A DNA stretch of 53,738 nucleotides from Arthrobacter sp. C9C5 (lineage in GTDB: Bacteria > Actinomycetota > Actinomycetes > Actinomycetales > Micrococcaceae). How positions within the stretch are numbered: position 1 is the first letter of the stretch; each line of letters opens with the position of its first letter. Positions 41,581 through 49,715 of the stretch are shown piece after piece. The notes beneath the pieces were generated by a model. That model was given only the letters and a program-made list of their open reading frames with translations. It ran no database searches and had not been told where the DNA came from. The stretch covers positions 1 through 53,738 of the forward strand of contig NZ_JABFMX010000024.1 in NCBI RefSeq assembly GCF_013359735.1. Reading direction: 5' to 3'. A program made the position numbers and the translations under genes.

Positions 41581-42120
41581 GTGCTCTTGAACGTTGAACA
41601 AAGCGCCCCGGGCACTCCTGCCCCCGGCACCCGCCCGCGGCGGCAGCAGCTTGCGGCCCTCATTGGTTTTCTGGCGGCCTCCTGGGCCGTATCGCTGATC
41701 GGTTCCCTGCCGATCAGGATGAACGGCGCCTGGTACGCGGCCGCGGACACCGCGCCGTGGACCCCGCCGGGCTGGATGTTCGGCTCGGCGTGGCTGGTGC
41801 TTTACGCGGCCATGGCCGTGGCGGCGTGGCTGGTGTGGCGGCAACGGCTCTTCCCGCGCCGCCAGGCGCTCCGAGTCTACGGCGGACTGCTGCTGCTGAA
41901 CCTCTTGTGGCCGCTGATGTTCTTCGGCCTGTATCCCCTGATGGGCGCCGCGGCCCTGTGGCTGGCGCTGCTGGTGATCGCCGCCCATGCCGCGTTTGCG
42001 ACCGTGGTCGTGCTGCACTTCGGGCCGATCAGCACGACCGCCGGGGTGTTGATGCTGCCCTACGTGTCGTGGCTCGTGTTCTCGGCCAGCCTGAACCTGT
42101 ACGCGGCCCTGAATAACTAG
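41581..42120 (+). CDS. TspO/MBR family protein
   Basis: A protein of about 179 residues with five membrane segments. TspO hallmarks are APWTPPGWMFGSAWLVLYAAMAVAA near the middle and PYVSWLVFSASLNLYAALN at the end. TspO proteins bind porphyrins and affect stress responses. The start is uncertain: the GTG at 41581 is used; a TTG at 41545 would add 12 residues and neither has a clear ribosome site. Confidence 0.85.
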   Translation: MLLNVEQSAPGTPAPGTRPRRQQLAALIGFLAASWAVSLIGSLPIRMNGAWYAAADTAPWTPPGWMFGSAWLVLYAAMAVAAWLVWRQRLFPRRQALRVYGGLLLLNLLWPLMFFGLYPLMGAAALWLALLVIAAHAAFATVVVLHFGPISTTAGVLMLPYVSWLVFSASLNLYAALNN

Positions 42121-42141
42121 GCGGCCAACCGCCCGCGAATG

Positions 42142-42179
42142 GGAGGACGACGGCGGACTGAGTTCCGCCGTCGTCCTCC
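42142..42179. terminator. Bidirectional hairpin terminator (shared family 2)
   Basis: Perfect 16-base stem (42142-42157 with 42164-42179), six-base loop CTGAGT, followed by TGTTT. It serves both the plus-strand TspO gene and the minus-strand AHSA1-type gene, which converge here. Confidence 0.85.
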
Positions 42180-42210
42180 TGTTTAAAGCTGTGGCACGTT
42201 CGCCCTTCGC

Positions 42211-42708
42211 TTAGGCGTTGGCGTGCTCGGCGAGGATCGCGTCCACCTGGCCGAGCGCGCCCTTCATACCCTCCTCCATGCCCATGGCGACGATCTTCTC
42301 CATCTGCTCCTCCGTCTCGAAGGTGGACAGCACGGTCATCCGGGTGCGGTCGCCGGTCGGCTCCAGCGTCACGACGCCATGGATCGTGCCCATCTCGGCC
42401 ACCGGCTCGCCATTGTCGTCCGAGAAGCCGTCATCGAACTCCAGGCTGCGCGGGGCGTCGATGGCGACGAAGCGCCACCAGCCGCGGGCTTTCTCCCCGT
42501 CCGGTCCCGTCATGTAATAGCTGGCCTCGCCGCCGGGGACGAAGTCATGCTTCTCGAAGGTGGCCGGCCAGGTGGGCGGGCCCCACCAGCGCTCGAGCTG
42601 GCGCGGGTCTTCCCAGATCTGCCAGACACGCTGGACGCCGGCGTCGAACTCCGCGACGACGCTAAGGCTCAGCGCCTCAAGATTCTTGACTGAACTGATG
42701 ACTGTCAT
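42211..42708 (-). CDS. AHSA1-type SRPBCC protein
   Basis: A 165-residue SRPBCC-fold protein of the AHSA1 (Aha1/activator-like) group. The pattern WQIWEDPRQLERWWGPPTWPATFEKHDF and GTIHGVVTLEP...LSTFETEEQMEKIVAMGMEEGMKG is typical. It lies 12 bases after an ArsR-family repressor, a standard ArsR-AHSA1 pairing in actinobacteria in which the protein is the regulated partner. Ligand unknown. Confidence 0.88.
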   Translation of the reverse strand: MTVISSVKNLEALSLSVVAEFDAGVQRVWQIWEDPRQLERWWGPPTWPATFEKHDFVPGGEASYYMTGPDGEKARGWWRFVAIDAPRSLEFDDGFSDDNGEPVAEMGTIHGVVTLEPTGDRTRMTVLSTFETEEQMEKIVAMGMEEGMKGALGQVDAILAEHANA

Positions 42709-42720
42709 ATCGAACCCTTC

Positions 42721-43110
42721 CTATGCTTCTGCTTCGCTGGTTTCTGCCTTGCCTGCTGATTTCTCGTTGGCTTGTGGATCCGTTTCGGCCAGCAAGTCGG
42801 CGATCCGTTCAGTCCGCTGCCGCCAAATGACCTCGTACTCATCGAGCAGACTGCGGGCCTTATGCAAGCCCGCGTGGTTGGCCCGCACAATCTGCTCCCT
42901 TCCGCGCTTCTCCTTGGTCACCAGGGACGCGCGTTCCAGCACCGCCACATGCTTCTGGACGGCGGCGAAACTCATGGCGTAGAGCGCGGCGAGCCCGGAA
43001 ACGGAGTACTCCCCCACCGTCACGCGGCGCACGATGTCCCGCCGGGTCGCGTCGGCGAACGCCTGGAACAAGCGGTCCACTGCTTCGTCACTCAACCGAT
43101 CTACAACCAT
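42721..43110 (-). CDS. ArsR-family repressor
   Basis: A 129-residue winged helix-turn-helix protein of the ArsR group (FQAFADATRRDIVRRVTVGEYSVSGLAALYAMSFAAVQKHVAVLERASLVTKEKRGREQ). No metal-binding cysteines are visible, so it probably does not sense metal. A large palindrome overlaps its start codon and a strong promoter precedes it, so it likely represses itself and the AHSA1-type gene that follows. A charged tail ends the protein. Confidence 0.9.
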   Translation of the reverse strand: MVVDRLSDEAVDRLFQAFADATRRDIVRRVTVGEYSVSGLAALYAMSFAAVQKHVAVLERASLVTKEKRGREQIVRANHAGLHKARSLLDEYEVIWRQRTERIADLLAETDPQANEKSAGKAETSEAEA

Positions 43111-43120
43111 TTGGTTGTAG
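43101..43120. promoter_or_regulatory. ArsR operator palindrome overlapping the start codon
   Basis: Nine-base perfect arms (CTACAACCA and TGGTTGTAG) around two bases. The centre is at the ATG of the ArsR gene and at the predicted transcription start. Its place blocks initiation if the repressor binds. Confidence 0.7.
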
Positions 43121-43147
43121 AATAGGCCCGCGCCGAATGGGTGTCAA
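43119..43147 (-). promoter_or_regulatory. Strong promoter of the ArsR-AHSA1 operon
   Basis: On the minus strand TTGACA (43147-43142) is followed after 17 bases by TATTCT (43124-43119). With the start codon at 43110 the message would be leaderless or nearly so; no Shine-Dalgarno is visible. Confidence 0.75.
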
Positions 43148-43163
43148 TGGGTTGGCGTGCGCT

Positions 43164-45101
43164 TCAGCCCAGGAACGTCCGGTGGATGTCGCTGCCGTAG
43201 CGGCCGATGATGTCCCGCTTCGCTCTCCTGAAGGCTTCGAGGTCTCCGGCGTGGCCGTGCTGTTCCACGCGGCGCCGGGCGAGCTCGTCCGCGATGACGT
43301 CCAGGAAGAGTTCGGCCAACAGAAGGCGTGCCGAATCGCGGAAGCGTCCGCGGCCGTCAACGTAGAGCTGGACCGTGGGCGCGGCGGTGTTGATGATGAC
43401 CTTCCGTTCTTCTTCGCTGTAGATGGCACGGTCGGCGCTGTTGTGCAGGCTGCGGAACTCGTAGCCGGTGAAGAGGTCGACGCCGTGGTCCCGGCTCGGG
43501 CGGCGGGCCTCCGGGTGCGCCGCCGGCTGCACCGTCGCATCGGCGAGCACCGCACGATGCGGGGGGTGGTTGGCACTGCGGTGCGAGGCGTGTTCGGCGA
43601 TGACGATTTCGCACAACGCCCAGTAGTCGCCGGCCCGGACGGTAACCTCGCCCCGTTCGCCGGGCCGCTCCCCCGTCACGGTCCACTCGAGCCGCCGCGC
43701 CTCCCCCAGCGCGCCGACGGCGACCGGGACAGGTTCCGGCTCGATCCGCAGCGTACCGGGCAGGTCCACCTCGAACGTGAGCGTCCCGCCGTCGGGCAAC
43801 CGGGCCGGATCCAGCAGCAGGGAAACATGGAACGGATGCCCCGGCGGACGATAGTAGAAGGGGGTGGTGAAGCGCAGCGCCGCTGGCCGCTCCCCCGCAG
43901 GGAGGCTGCCACCGGGCGCCGGCGCCGTTTCCAGCCCCAGGTCGACGACGGCGGCCTCGTTCATGTGCTGCAGCAGGCGCTCGATCATTTCGGCGGTGCG
44001 GCCGGAGGTGGTGGCGCGCTCAAGATGCGTGAGCTTCTCCTTCTCGGCCTGCACGGCGCCGGCGATCATCCGGCTGACGGCCTCGGAAAAGGCCGCCACA
44101 AAGGGGTCCCGGGGGTTCAGGCCCTCACGCTCGTCGCTGATGATCGCCCGGCCGCGGCCCAGCATCCCGGTCAGGGCGTCACAGGATACGACGCCGAAGA
44201 GGTATTCGGTGCCCACCTGGTTTTCGAACGCGAACAGCTGGCAATCCAGTGCGGCCATCCCGGACAGAACGACGAGGCCGTTGGTGCGTTCGTCTCCCTT
44301 GAGTGTCAGCTCGGTCGCCGTGGCGCGTTTCAGCGTGAGGGTGAACGGATACGCCCGGCCTTCGAAGCTGACGCTTCCGTCCTGGTCCGGGCCGAGCAGC
44401 AGAGCCGCCGGCGGCTCCTGGAACCTTACCGGCTCGCGTCGTTGCTCGCCCGACCCGGGCTGGCCGTGCTCCAGCTCCACGCCGCGCCGGTCCAGCACCG
44501 CACGCAGGTAGAAGTTGTCCGACAGGGACTGCAGCAGGGTGCTGTACTGGGTGATCCGGACGCGGGGATTGTCGACGACGACCGTCACCCGGGTGCCGCT
44601 GGCGGCCGGTGCTTCGTCGATGCCCAGCCGGGCGTAGTCGGCCGGGAATGCGCGGCGGTCCTCGCCGCCGTCGTCGTAGAGGTAGCCGCCGTTCTCGCCA
44701 CGGAAGACGTCGATCCGGGTGAAGCGGCCGCCCTGGATGGTCTCGATCCAGCCGTGGCCCAGGCCGAAGATCGCTTGCTTGAGGCCGCGGCCGAAGTAGC
44801 CGCGGCCGTCACCCTCGCCGCGCGCGAGCGGGCTGTGCGCGCCGCCGTAGCTGAGGATCCGGCCGGCCCGTTCGAAGGACATCCCTTCCGCCTGGTCGCC
44901 GACCATCAGCACAGCGCCGGTGAGGTGCCGCTCGTACCGGACGTGGATCCGGCCGCTCACGTGGGCGCCGGCCTTTTCGAGCCGCGCGTAGCTGTCGTCG
45001 CTGTTGGTAATCAGCTCCACCAGCGCCTTCTCCACCGAGGCGAAGCGCCGCGAGTCGATCCCGATCACGCGCTGGTCCACTTGGATTTCGGCAACCGTCA
45101 T
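43164..45101 (-). CDS. GHKL/Hsp90-type ATPase of unknown role
   Basis: A 645-residue protein with an N-terminal GHKL ATPase domain: N box VEKALVELITNSDDSY (N33), G1 box DQAEGM (D69) and G2 loop GRGYFGRGLK (99-108). The remaining three quarters match no family I know. The layout resembles MORC/Hsp90/DNA-gyrase-type ATPases rather than a histidine kinase, since no H-box is seen. The ATG at 45101 has GAGGGAA before it; a GTG at 45119 would add six residues. Such stand-alone ATPases occur in genome-maintenance and defence loci, but no such partner gene is visible here. Confidence 0.72.
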   Translation of the reverse strand: MTVAEIQVDQRVIGIDSRRFASVEKALVELITNSDDSYARLEKAGAHVSGRIHVRYERHLTGAVLMVGDQAEGMSFERAGRILSYGGAHSPLARGEGDGRGYFGRGLKQAIFGLGHGWIETIQGGRFTRIDVFRGENGGYLYDDGGEDRRAFPADYARLGIDEAPAASGTRVTVVVDNPRVRITQYSTLLQSLSDNFYLRAVLDRRGVELEHGQPGSGEQRREPVRFQEPPAALLLGPDQDGSVSFEGRAYPFTLTLKRATATELTLKGDERTNGLVVLSGMAALDCQLFAFENQVGTEYLFGVVSCDALTGMLGRGRAIISDEREGLNPRDPFVAAFSEAVSRMIAGAVQAEKEKLTHLERATTSGRTAEMIERLLQHMNEAAVVDLGLETAPAPGGSLPAGERPAALRFTTPFYYRPPGHPFHVSLLLDPARLPDGGTLTFEVDLPGTLRIEPEPVPVAVGALGEARRLEWTVTGERPGERGEVTVRAGDYWALCEIVIAEHASHRSANHPPHRAVLADATVQPAAHPEARRPSRDHGVDLFTGYEFRSLHNSADRAIYSEEERKVIINTAAPTVQLYVDGRGRFRDSARLLLAELFLDVIADELARRRVEQHGHAGDLEAFRRAKRDIIGRYGSDIHRTFLG

Positions 45102-45253
45102 GCTGATTCCCTCGCTCACAACTGAAGTTGTTGCTGGACGTTCCTCAACCCGCAGCCGCAGGTCCGGCCCGATACGTGGAGCGTAGCAGTTCCGGGCTAT
45201 TTGGCGCGGGTGTGCGAAATCGAGGCAGCCAAGGTACGCGCTGACGCTGGTTG

Positions 45254-45685
45254 CTAGCGGGACCTGGGCGTGGGAACCGAGGCTTCCAGGTCGTCCGGCT
45301 CAAGTTCTGCCGGGCTCTCGATAAAGCCGCTCAGCCAAGCGACCGCGTCGGGTCGAGAGGTGAAGAATTCGTGAGGATATTTTGTGTCCCGGCTCGTGGC
45401 AGCGGCCACGACGCGGTCGACAGCGCTGGAGCCAAGGACTGCAATGGCGAGAACGTCGACAGATTTGGCGAACTCGTACCGGGCGGCGGCGCTGATCTCC
45501 ACGTCTGTCATGACGGAGAGCATCGGCATCTGCCGGCCCTGGCTGATCAACTCGGTGGCCCGCATGGCATCCCGGGCGTCGCCGACGTCCACAAACGAGC
45601 CGGGGGCCCAGACGGACTCGATGATGCCGTCGCTGATGCGGAGGGAATTCTTCCCATTCGCGGCGCGGATTGGTTCTGGCATCAT
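45254..45685 (-). CDS. STAS/SpoIIAA-like protein
   Basis: A protein of about 143 residues with an alternating strand-helix pattern (LRISDGIIESVWAPGSFVDVGDARDAMRATELISQGRQMPMLSVMTDVEISAAAR) and C-terminal TKYPHEFFTSRPDAVAWLSGFI, like STAS/SpoIIAA-type domains of Arthrobacter. The phosphorylatable serine of anti-anti-sigma factors is not obvious. The start is uncertain: two adjacent ATGs at 45685 and 45682 are favoured over a frame running to 45802. Confidence 0.65.
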   Translation of the reverse strand: MMPEPIRAANGKNSLRISDGIIESVWAPGSFVDVGDARDAMRATELISQGRQMPMLSVMTDVEISAAARYEFAKSVDVLAIAVLGSSAVDRVVAAATSRDTKYPHEFFTSRPDAVAWLSGFIESPAELEPDDLEASVPTPRSR

Positions 45686-45796
45686 CTGGCCAATTCTAGG
45701 CGCGGTCAGTCCGCTCGTGCGGACAACACGGCGCAGAACCGTGCCTACATCGTCGACCCGTCCCAGGCAAAGCGGCCGCCACGTGGGAAGCCGGCT

Positions 45797-45825
45797 GTTC
45801 ACCAGCCCTCCATAAGGGGTTCATT
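45797..45825 (+). promoter_or_regulatory. Candidate PHO box
   Basis: GTTCACC (45797-45803) and GTTCATT (45819-45825) are 22 bases apart, twice the 11-base unit of Streptomyces PhoP boxes; the middle unit (CTCCATA) is degenerate. They lie about 60 bases before a secreted-protein operon with a phosphoesterase, a typical PhoP target. Confidence 0.4.
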
Positions 45826-45882
45826 ACCGATAAGTAACTTGGTGAAGTCCTGATGAGAACCATCCATTGAGAGGCTTCCCCC

Positions 45883-46911
45883 ATGAGCGCGACTCGAACC
45901 CGAGGCATCCTCACGGCCGCCGCAGCTATCGTCCTGGCGGCGTCCGCAATCGGCGGCACGGCGGCCGCCCAGGCCGCCGGCACCAACGATCGGCCCAACG
46001 GCAACAACGCCGGTTCCGGCAGCCACCGCGAAACCGACACCGCGCTGGCCGAGGCCTTCAACGGCGTCGACCGGAACACGAACTGGCAGCAGACCGGCAA
46101 GCTGAAGCTGAAGTTTCCGACGTACCACACGGAAGGAATCGCTTTCAGCCAGGACCACATCTTCCTCTCGGCCGTTCAGATCATTGAGCCGACCGCGAAG
46201 TTCCCGTCCCCGCAGGGCGGATTCGACCGCACGGCGGGCAAGGGCGTCGGCCACCTGTTTGTCATGGACAAGGCCGGGAATCTCCAGAAGGACATCGTCC
46301 TGGGCGAGGGCGACATGTACCACCCCGGCGGCATCGACTTCGACGGCGCCAACGTCTGGGTCCCTGTTGCCCAGTACCGGCCCAACAGCAGCGCCATCAT
46401 CTACCGGGTGGAAGCAAACACCCTCGACGTGCACAAGCAGTTCGAGGTGAAAGACCACTTCGGCGGCATCGTCATGGACAAGCAGACCGGCCACCTCGTG
46501 GGCAACACCTGGGGCTCGCGGCGCTTCGCCGAATGGGACCTGCGCGGCAAGCAGCTCTCCACCTGGCAGAACCCCAACTACTTCATCGATTACCAGGACT
46601 GCCAGTACGTGCCTGCCTCGAAGATGCTCTGCGGCGGTATCACCAACCTCCCGCAGACCCCGGCAGCCGGCGGCCCCGACGCCACTTACGAACTCGGCGG
46701 GATGGCCATGATCGACCTCAAGTCCCGCAGCGTGACCCGCGACGTCCCCTTCCAGCAGTGGTCCACCGCCGGGCACGTGGCCACCCGCAACCCGTTCAAA
46801 ATGACCGCCGACGGGAACCACCTCACCTTGAAGCTCGCCCCCGACAACGGCGACGAGGGCAACGGCACCGAGATCCTCACCTACGAAGCCACCGTCGCCC
46901 CCGCCAAGTAG
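45883..46911 (+). CDS. Secreted protein resembling DUF6454
   Basis: A 342-residue protein with a Sec signal peptide (MSATRTRGILTAAAAIVLAASAIGGTAAAQAAG). The mature part has repeated strand motifs (GVGHLFVMDKAGN, GDMYHPGGIDFDGANVWVPVAQYRPNSSAIIYRVEANTLDV, HFGGIVMDKQTGHLVGNTWGS) that suggest a beta-propeller and resemble what I recall of DUF6454 proteins. Two cysteines may form a disulfide. It is followed 13 bases later by a secreted phosphoesterase, so both may help scavenge phosphate. Confidence 0.72.
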   Translation: MSATRTRGILTAAAAIVLAASAIGGTAAAQAAGTNDRPNGNNAGSGSHRETDTALAEAFNGVDRNTNWQQTGKLKLKFPTYHTEGIAFSQDHIFLSAVQIIEPTAKFPSPQGGFDRTAGKGVGHLFVMDKAGNLQKDIVLGEGDMYHPGGIDFDGANVWVPVAQYRPNSSAIIYRVEANTLDVHKQFEVKDHFGGIVMDKQTGHLVGNTWGSRRFAEWDLRGKQLSTWQNPNYFIDYQDCQYVPASKMLCGGITNLPQTPAAGGPDATYELGGMAMIDLKSRSVTRDVPFQQWSTAGHVATRNPFKMTADGNHLTLKLAPDNGDEGNGTEILTYEATVAPAK

Positions 46912-46924
46912 CGGTGCACCAACC

Positions 46925-48646
46925 TTGAAACAGAAACGATTGGATACCCCCTTGCAACGCTTCACCCCTAAACGCCTCGTTGCCGCCACGAGCGCCACCG
47001 CGCTGGCGGCGTCGGCGCTGACCGCCGGCCTGATCGGCGTCGGCGTCGGCCCGGCCGCAGCCGGCGAGAAACACGACGGAACCGCAACGCCGATCAAGCA
47101 TGTGGTGGTGATCTTCCAGGAAAACGTCTCGTTCGACCACTACTTCGCCACCTATCCGAAGGCCGCCAACCTGCCCGGCGAAAGCCAGCAGGGCACCGGC
47201 ACCAAGGCGGCTGCGTTCACCGCTGCAAAGAACACGCCGAAGAAAATCAACACGCTCGCCACAGCGGGCCTGCTGGCACCGAACAACCCGAACGCCGCGC
47301 AGCCGGCTCGGCTTTCGCCGATGCAGGCCGTCACCTGCGACCAGGACCACAACTACGGTGCCGAGCAGAAGGCCTACAACGGCGGGGCGATGGACAAGTT
47401 CGTTGAGTACACCAGCCGGGACTCCTGCGGCACCAACCAGTACGGCCGCCCCGGGTTGACGATGGACTACTACGACGGAAACACCGTCACCGGCATCTGG
47501 AACTACGCCCAGAACTACGCCATGAGCGACAACCACTTCAGCACCGTCTTCGGGCCCTCCACCCCGGGCGCGCTGAACCTGGTCTCCGGCCAGACCCACG
47601 GGGCCACCGAATACACCGCGGCCGGTCAGCCCGTGGCCACGCCGGCGGGCGGCAGCAGCACCGTCCGCCAGCCGGACGCGAACGGCGTCGGCACGGTCAT
47701 CAACGACCCGGACCCGGTCTATGACGACTGCTCGAACAACAGCCACGCCAAGACCGGCAACCTGGCCGGCATGACCGGCAAGAACATCGGCGACCTGCTC
47801 AACGCCAAGGGCACGTCCTGGGGCTGGTTCCAGGGCGGCTTCACACCGACCACGCCCGCGACCGGAACCACCCCGGCCTCGTGCCTGTCCAGCCACACGA
47901 ACGCCGCCGGCGCCAGCGTCGTTGACTACTCCCCCCACCACCAGCCGTTCCAGTACTACGCGTCCACCGCCAACCCGCACCACTTGGCGCCGGCGTCGGA
48001 CGCAGAGATCGGCCACAACGGCCGGGCCAACCACCAGTACGACCTCACCGACTTCAACAAGGTGGTCAATACCGACAACATGCCGGCCGTCTCCTTCCTG
48101 AAGGCGGGGATGTACCAGGACGGCCACGCCGCCTACTCCGACCCGGTCGACGAGCAGAACTTCATCACCAACACCGTCAACCAGATCCAGAAGTCCAAGA
48201 ACTGGGAGAACACCGCCGTGGTGCTCGCCTACGACGACTCGGACGGCTGGTACGACCATGTCGCCGCCAAGGTGAAGAACTCTTCCAACAGTGCCGACGA
48301 CGCCGAGTGGTGCCAGAGCGCCGCGGCCAGCGGGGTTCCGATGGCCGGCGGTTATGCGGACCGCTGCGGCCCGGGCCCGCGCCAGCCGCTGGTGGTTGTT
48401 TCCCCCTTTGCGAAGAAGAACTTCGTGGACCACACGGAGACTGACCAGGCCTCGATCCTGCGCTTCATCGAGGACAACTGGAACACCGGCCGGATCGGCG
48501 ACGCCTCCGCCGACGAAACCGCCGGCTCCGTGAACGCCATGTTCAACTTCAACAAGCAGCGCACCGACAAGGTCCTGCTCGACGAGCAGACCGGCGCCGT
48601 TGAGTCGATCACCAACAACGACGGCGACCCCAGCCGCCGGAGGTAA
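46925..48646 (+). CDS. Secreted phosphoesterase (phospholipase C/acid phosphatase family)
   Basis: A protein of about 573 residues of the bacterial phosphoesterase family that includes non-haemolytic phospholipase C and acid phosphatases. The N-terminus is a Sec signal (LVAATSATALAASALTAGLIGVGVGPAAAG), followed by the metal-site motif VVVIFQENVSFDHYFATYP and later by DNHFSTVFGPSTPGALNL and DDSDGWYDHV. It removes phosphate from phospholipids or organic phosphates outside the cell. The TTG start at 46925 is uncertain, lacking a clear ribosome site; other in-frame TTGs lie downstream. The gene ends just before a strong terminator. Confidence 0.88.
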   Translation: MKQKRLDTPLQRFTPKRLVAATSATALAASALTAGLIGVGVGPAAAGEKHDGTATPIKHVVVIFQENVSFDHYFATYPKAANLPGESQQGTGTKAAAFTAAKNTPKKINTLATAGLLAPNNPNAAQPARLSPMQAVTCDQDHNYGAEQKAYNGGAMDKFVEYTSRDSCGTNQYGRPGLTMDYYDGNTVTGIWNYAQNYAMSDNHFSTVFGPSTPGALNLVSGQTHGATEYTAAGQPVATPAGGSSTVRQPDANGVGTVINDPDPVYDDCSNNSHAKTGNLAGMTGKNIGDLLNAKGTSWGWFQGGFTPTTPATGTTPASCLSSHTNAAGASVVDYSPHHQPFQYYASTANPHHLAPASDAEIGHNGRANHQYDLTDFNKVVNTDNMPAVSFLKAGMYQDGHAAYSDPVDEQNFITNTVNQIQKSKNWENTAVVLAYDDSDGWYDHVAAKVKNSSNSADDAEWCQSAAASGVPMAGGYADRCGPGPRQPLVVVSPFAKKNFVDHTETDQASILRFIEDNWNTGRIGDASADETAGSVNAMFNFNKQRTDKVLLDEQTGAVESITNNDGDPSRRR

Positions 48647-48680
48647 CACGCGCCGCGACCTGCCGCAGGCGGGCGGACAG

Positions 48681-48720
48681 ACAGAGACGCCACCCGGCGA
48701 TGGCCGGGTGGCGTCTCTGT
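48681..48720. terminator. Strong bidirectional hairpin
   Basis: An 18-base perfect stem (48681-48698 with 48703-48720) with a four-base loop GATG. It ends the phosphoesterase transcript and lies before the convergent membrane-protein gene. Confidence 0.85.
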
Positions 48721-48743
48721 GCCGGCTTACCCAGGCGCGCAAC

Positions 48744-49124
48744 TCAGCTCAGGGCTATTACGAACGCCAGACCGGCCAGCACCAGGGACACCGGGACCAT
48801 GACGCGCCGTTCGTCCTTACTCTGGGACGCAAGGTTGGGCAGCACGCTGAACAACAAATAGGCCGCGATCACCCACATCGCCACCACCGCAATGAAGGGC
48901 GCCGGCAGGACCGAAATCAATTCGGCCCGATCCAAGGCAACCAGTGCAAAGGCCGCGTAAACGACGATCGACACGGCACTTCCGACGCGGAGCCGCGCCG
49001 GAAGCACCGCGCGTTGGCCGCCCCAGGCAAACCGGCCGAGCGGCAGCCCGAGGATCAGCAGCAACTGGAGCACGGCAAGTGCGCCGAGCACTGCACAAAA
49101 TGCGAGGGGGATTTCCGGCGTCAT
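48744..49124 (-). CDS. Small multi-pass membrane protein
   Basis: A 126-residue hydrophobic protein with four membrane segments and short basic loops (RLRVGSAVSIVVYAAFALVALDRAEL and SQSKDERRVMVPVS). I do not recognise a family. It ends the operon side of a strong terminator and stands between the phosphoesterase and a DUF3846 gene. Confidence 0.7.
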   Translation of the reverse strand: MTPEIPLAFCAVLGALAVLQLLLILGLPLGRFAWGGQRAVLPARLRVGSAVSIVVYAAFALVALDRAELISVLPAPFIAVVAMWVIAAYLLFSVLPNLASQSKDERRVMVPVSLVLAGLAFVIALS

Positions 49125-49197
49125 GAGCTGAAGACTAGCGGCTCGACGAAGCGGACGTGGTTACGGCGCGACCGTCAGCCACGCTGCCGGTTCACGC

Positions 49198-49548
49198 TCA
49201 GGCGATCAGCCGGGTGTCAAAGAACTCTTCCGCGAGCCGGATCAGGTGCTCAGGGACGTCGGCGTCCTCACCGTGGCCACCGTGGCCGAGAATGACGGCG
49301 GTGCCCCGCGCGACGCCCGCGAGGTCCAGGCCGCAGTCGTACATCAGTTGTGCGGCGCGCAGGTTCACCGGGAGATGGGTAATCACACCTTCGGCGTTGA
49401 GGTAGACGTGCCAGTTCCCGCGGGTGACTGTTTCAAGGTCTCCGCCCACTAGGCCTTGTAGGGTCCGCTGGTCGGTTTCGATGGTTTCCACCCGGACAGG
49501 TTCGCTGATCCGGGCCGGGATTATCAGTGCTGTGTATCTATTCGTCAT
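49198..49548 (-). CDS. DUF3846-like protein
   Basis: A 116-residue protein with the DUF3846 pattern: TALIIPARISEPVRVETIETDQRTLQGLVGGDLETV near the N-terminus, then WHVYLNAEGVITHLPVNLRAAQLM and an RGTAVILGHG loop. The family is common in actinobacteria and their phages; function unknown. It is a single gene between other minus-strand genes. Confidence 0.82.
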   Translation of the reverse strand: MTNRYTALIIPARISEPVRVETIETDQRTLQGLVGGDLETVTRGNWHVYLNAEGVITHLPVNLRAAQLMYDCGLDLAGVARGTAVILGHGGHGEDADVPEHLIRLAEEFFDTRLIA

Positions 49549-49640
49549 TTTGGGTCCGCTGTTAATAACAACGGCGTAGTTCCCCGTGTTCCCGGGGCTG
49601 GAGGAAGCCCCGCCGCCCCCGGGAGACCCGCAAAACGCCA

Positions 49641-49675
49641 GCGGACGACGGCGGGAGGTTCCCGCCGTCGTCCGC
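49641..49675. terminator. Hairpin terminator (shared family 3)
   Basis: Perfect 15-16 base stem (49641-49656 with 49660-49675) and extended pairing of ACGC (49635-49638) with GCGT (49678-49681). Right arm TCCCGCCGTCGTCC resembles the hairpins at 26466 and 42142. It ends the vanK-like gene's transcript on the minus strand. Confidence 0.8.
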
Positions 49676-49715
49676 TTGCGTTCAGTCCTCGGCTGCTGAG
49701 GCGACCGGCTTCCGG

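Noticed and set aside
41701..41720. GGTTCCCTGCCGATC resembling the palindromic repeat left block
   Set aside because: It lies inside the TspO gene and lacks the paired right block, so chance similarity is likely.
43137..45125. A 662-residue plus-strand frame opposite the GHKL ATPase
   Set aside because: No recognisable motif and typical shadow composition; the minus-strand gene has the N, G1 and G2 boxes.
46877..48742. A 621-residue minus-strand frame opposite the phosphoesterase
   Set aside because: Val/Gly/Arg-rich shadow without motifs; the plus-strand gene has a signal peptide and metal-site motifs.
49593..49612. CGGGGCT / AGCCCCG hairpin with GGAGGA loop
   Set aside because: It could mimic a ribosome site sequestered in a loop, but no gene follows on that strand.
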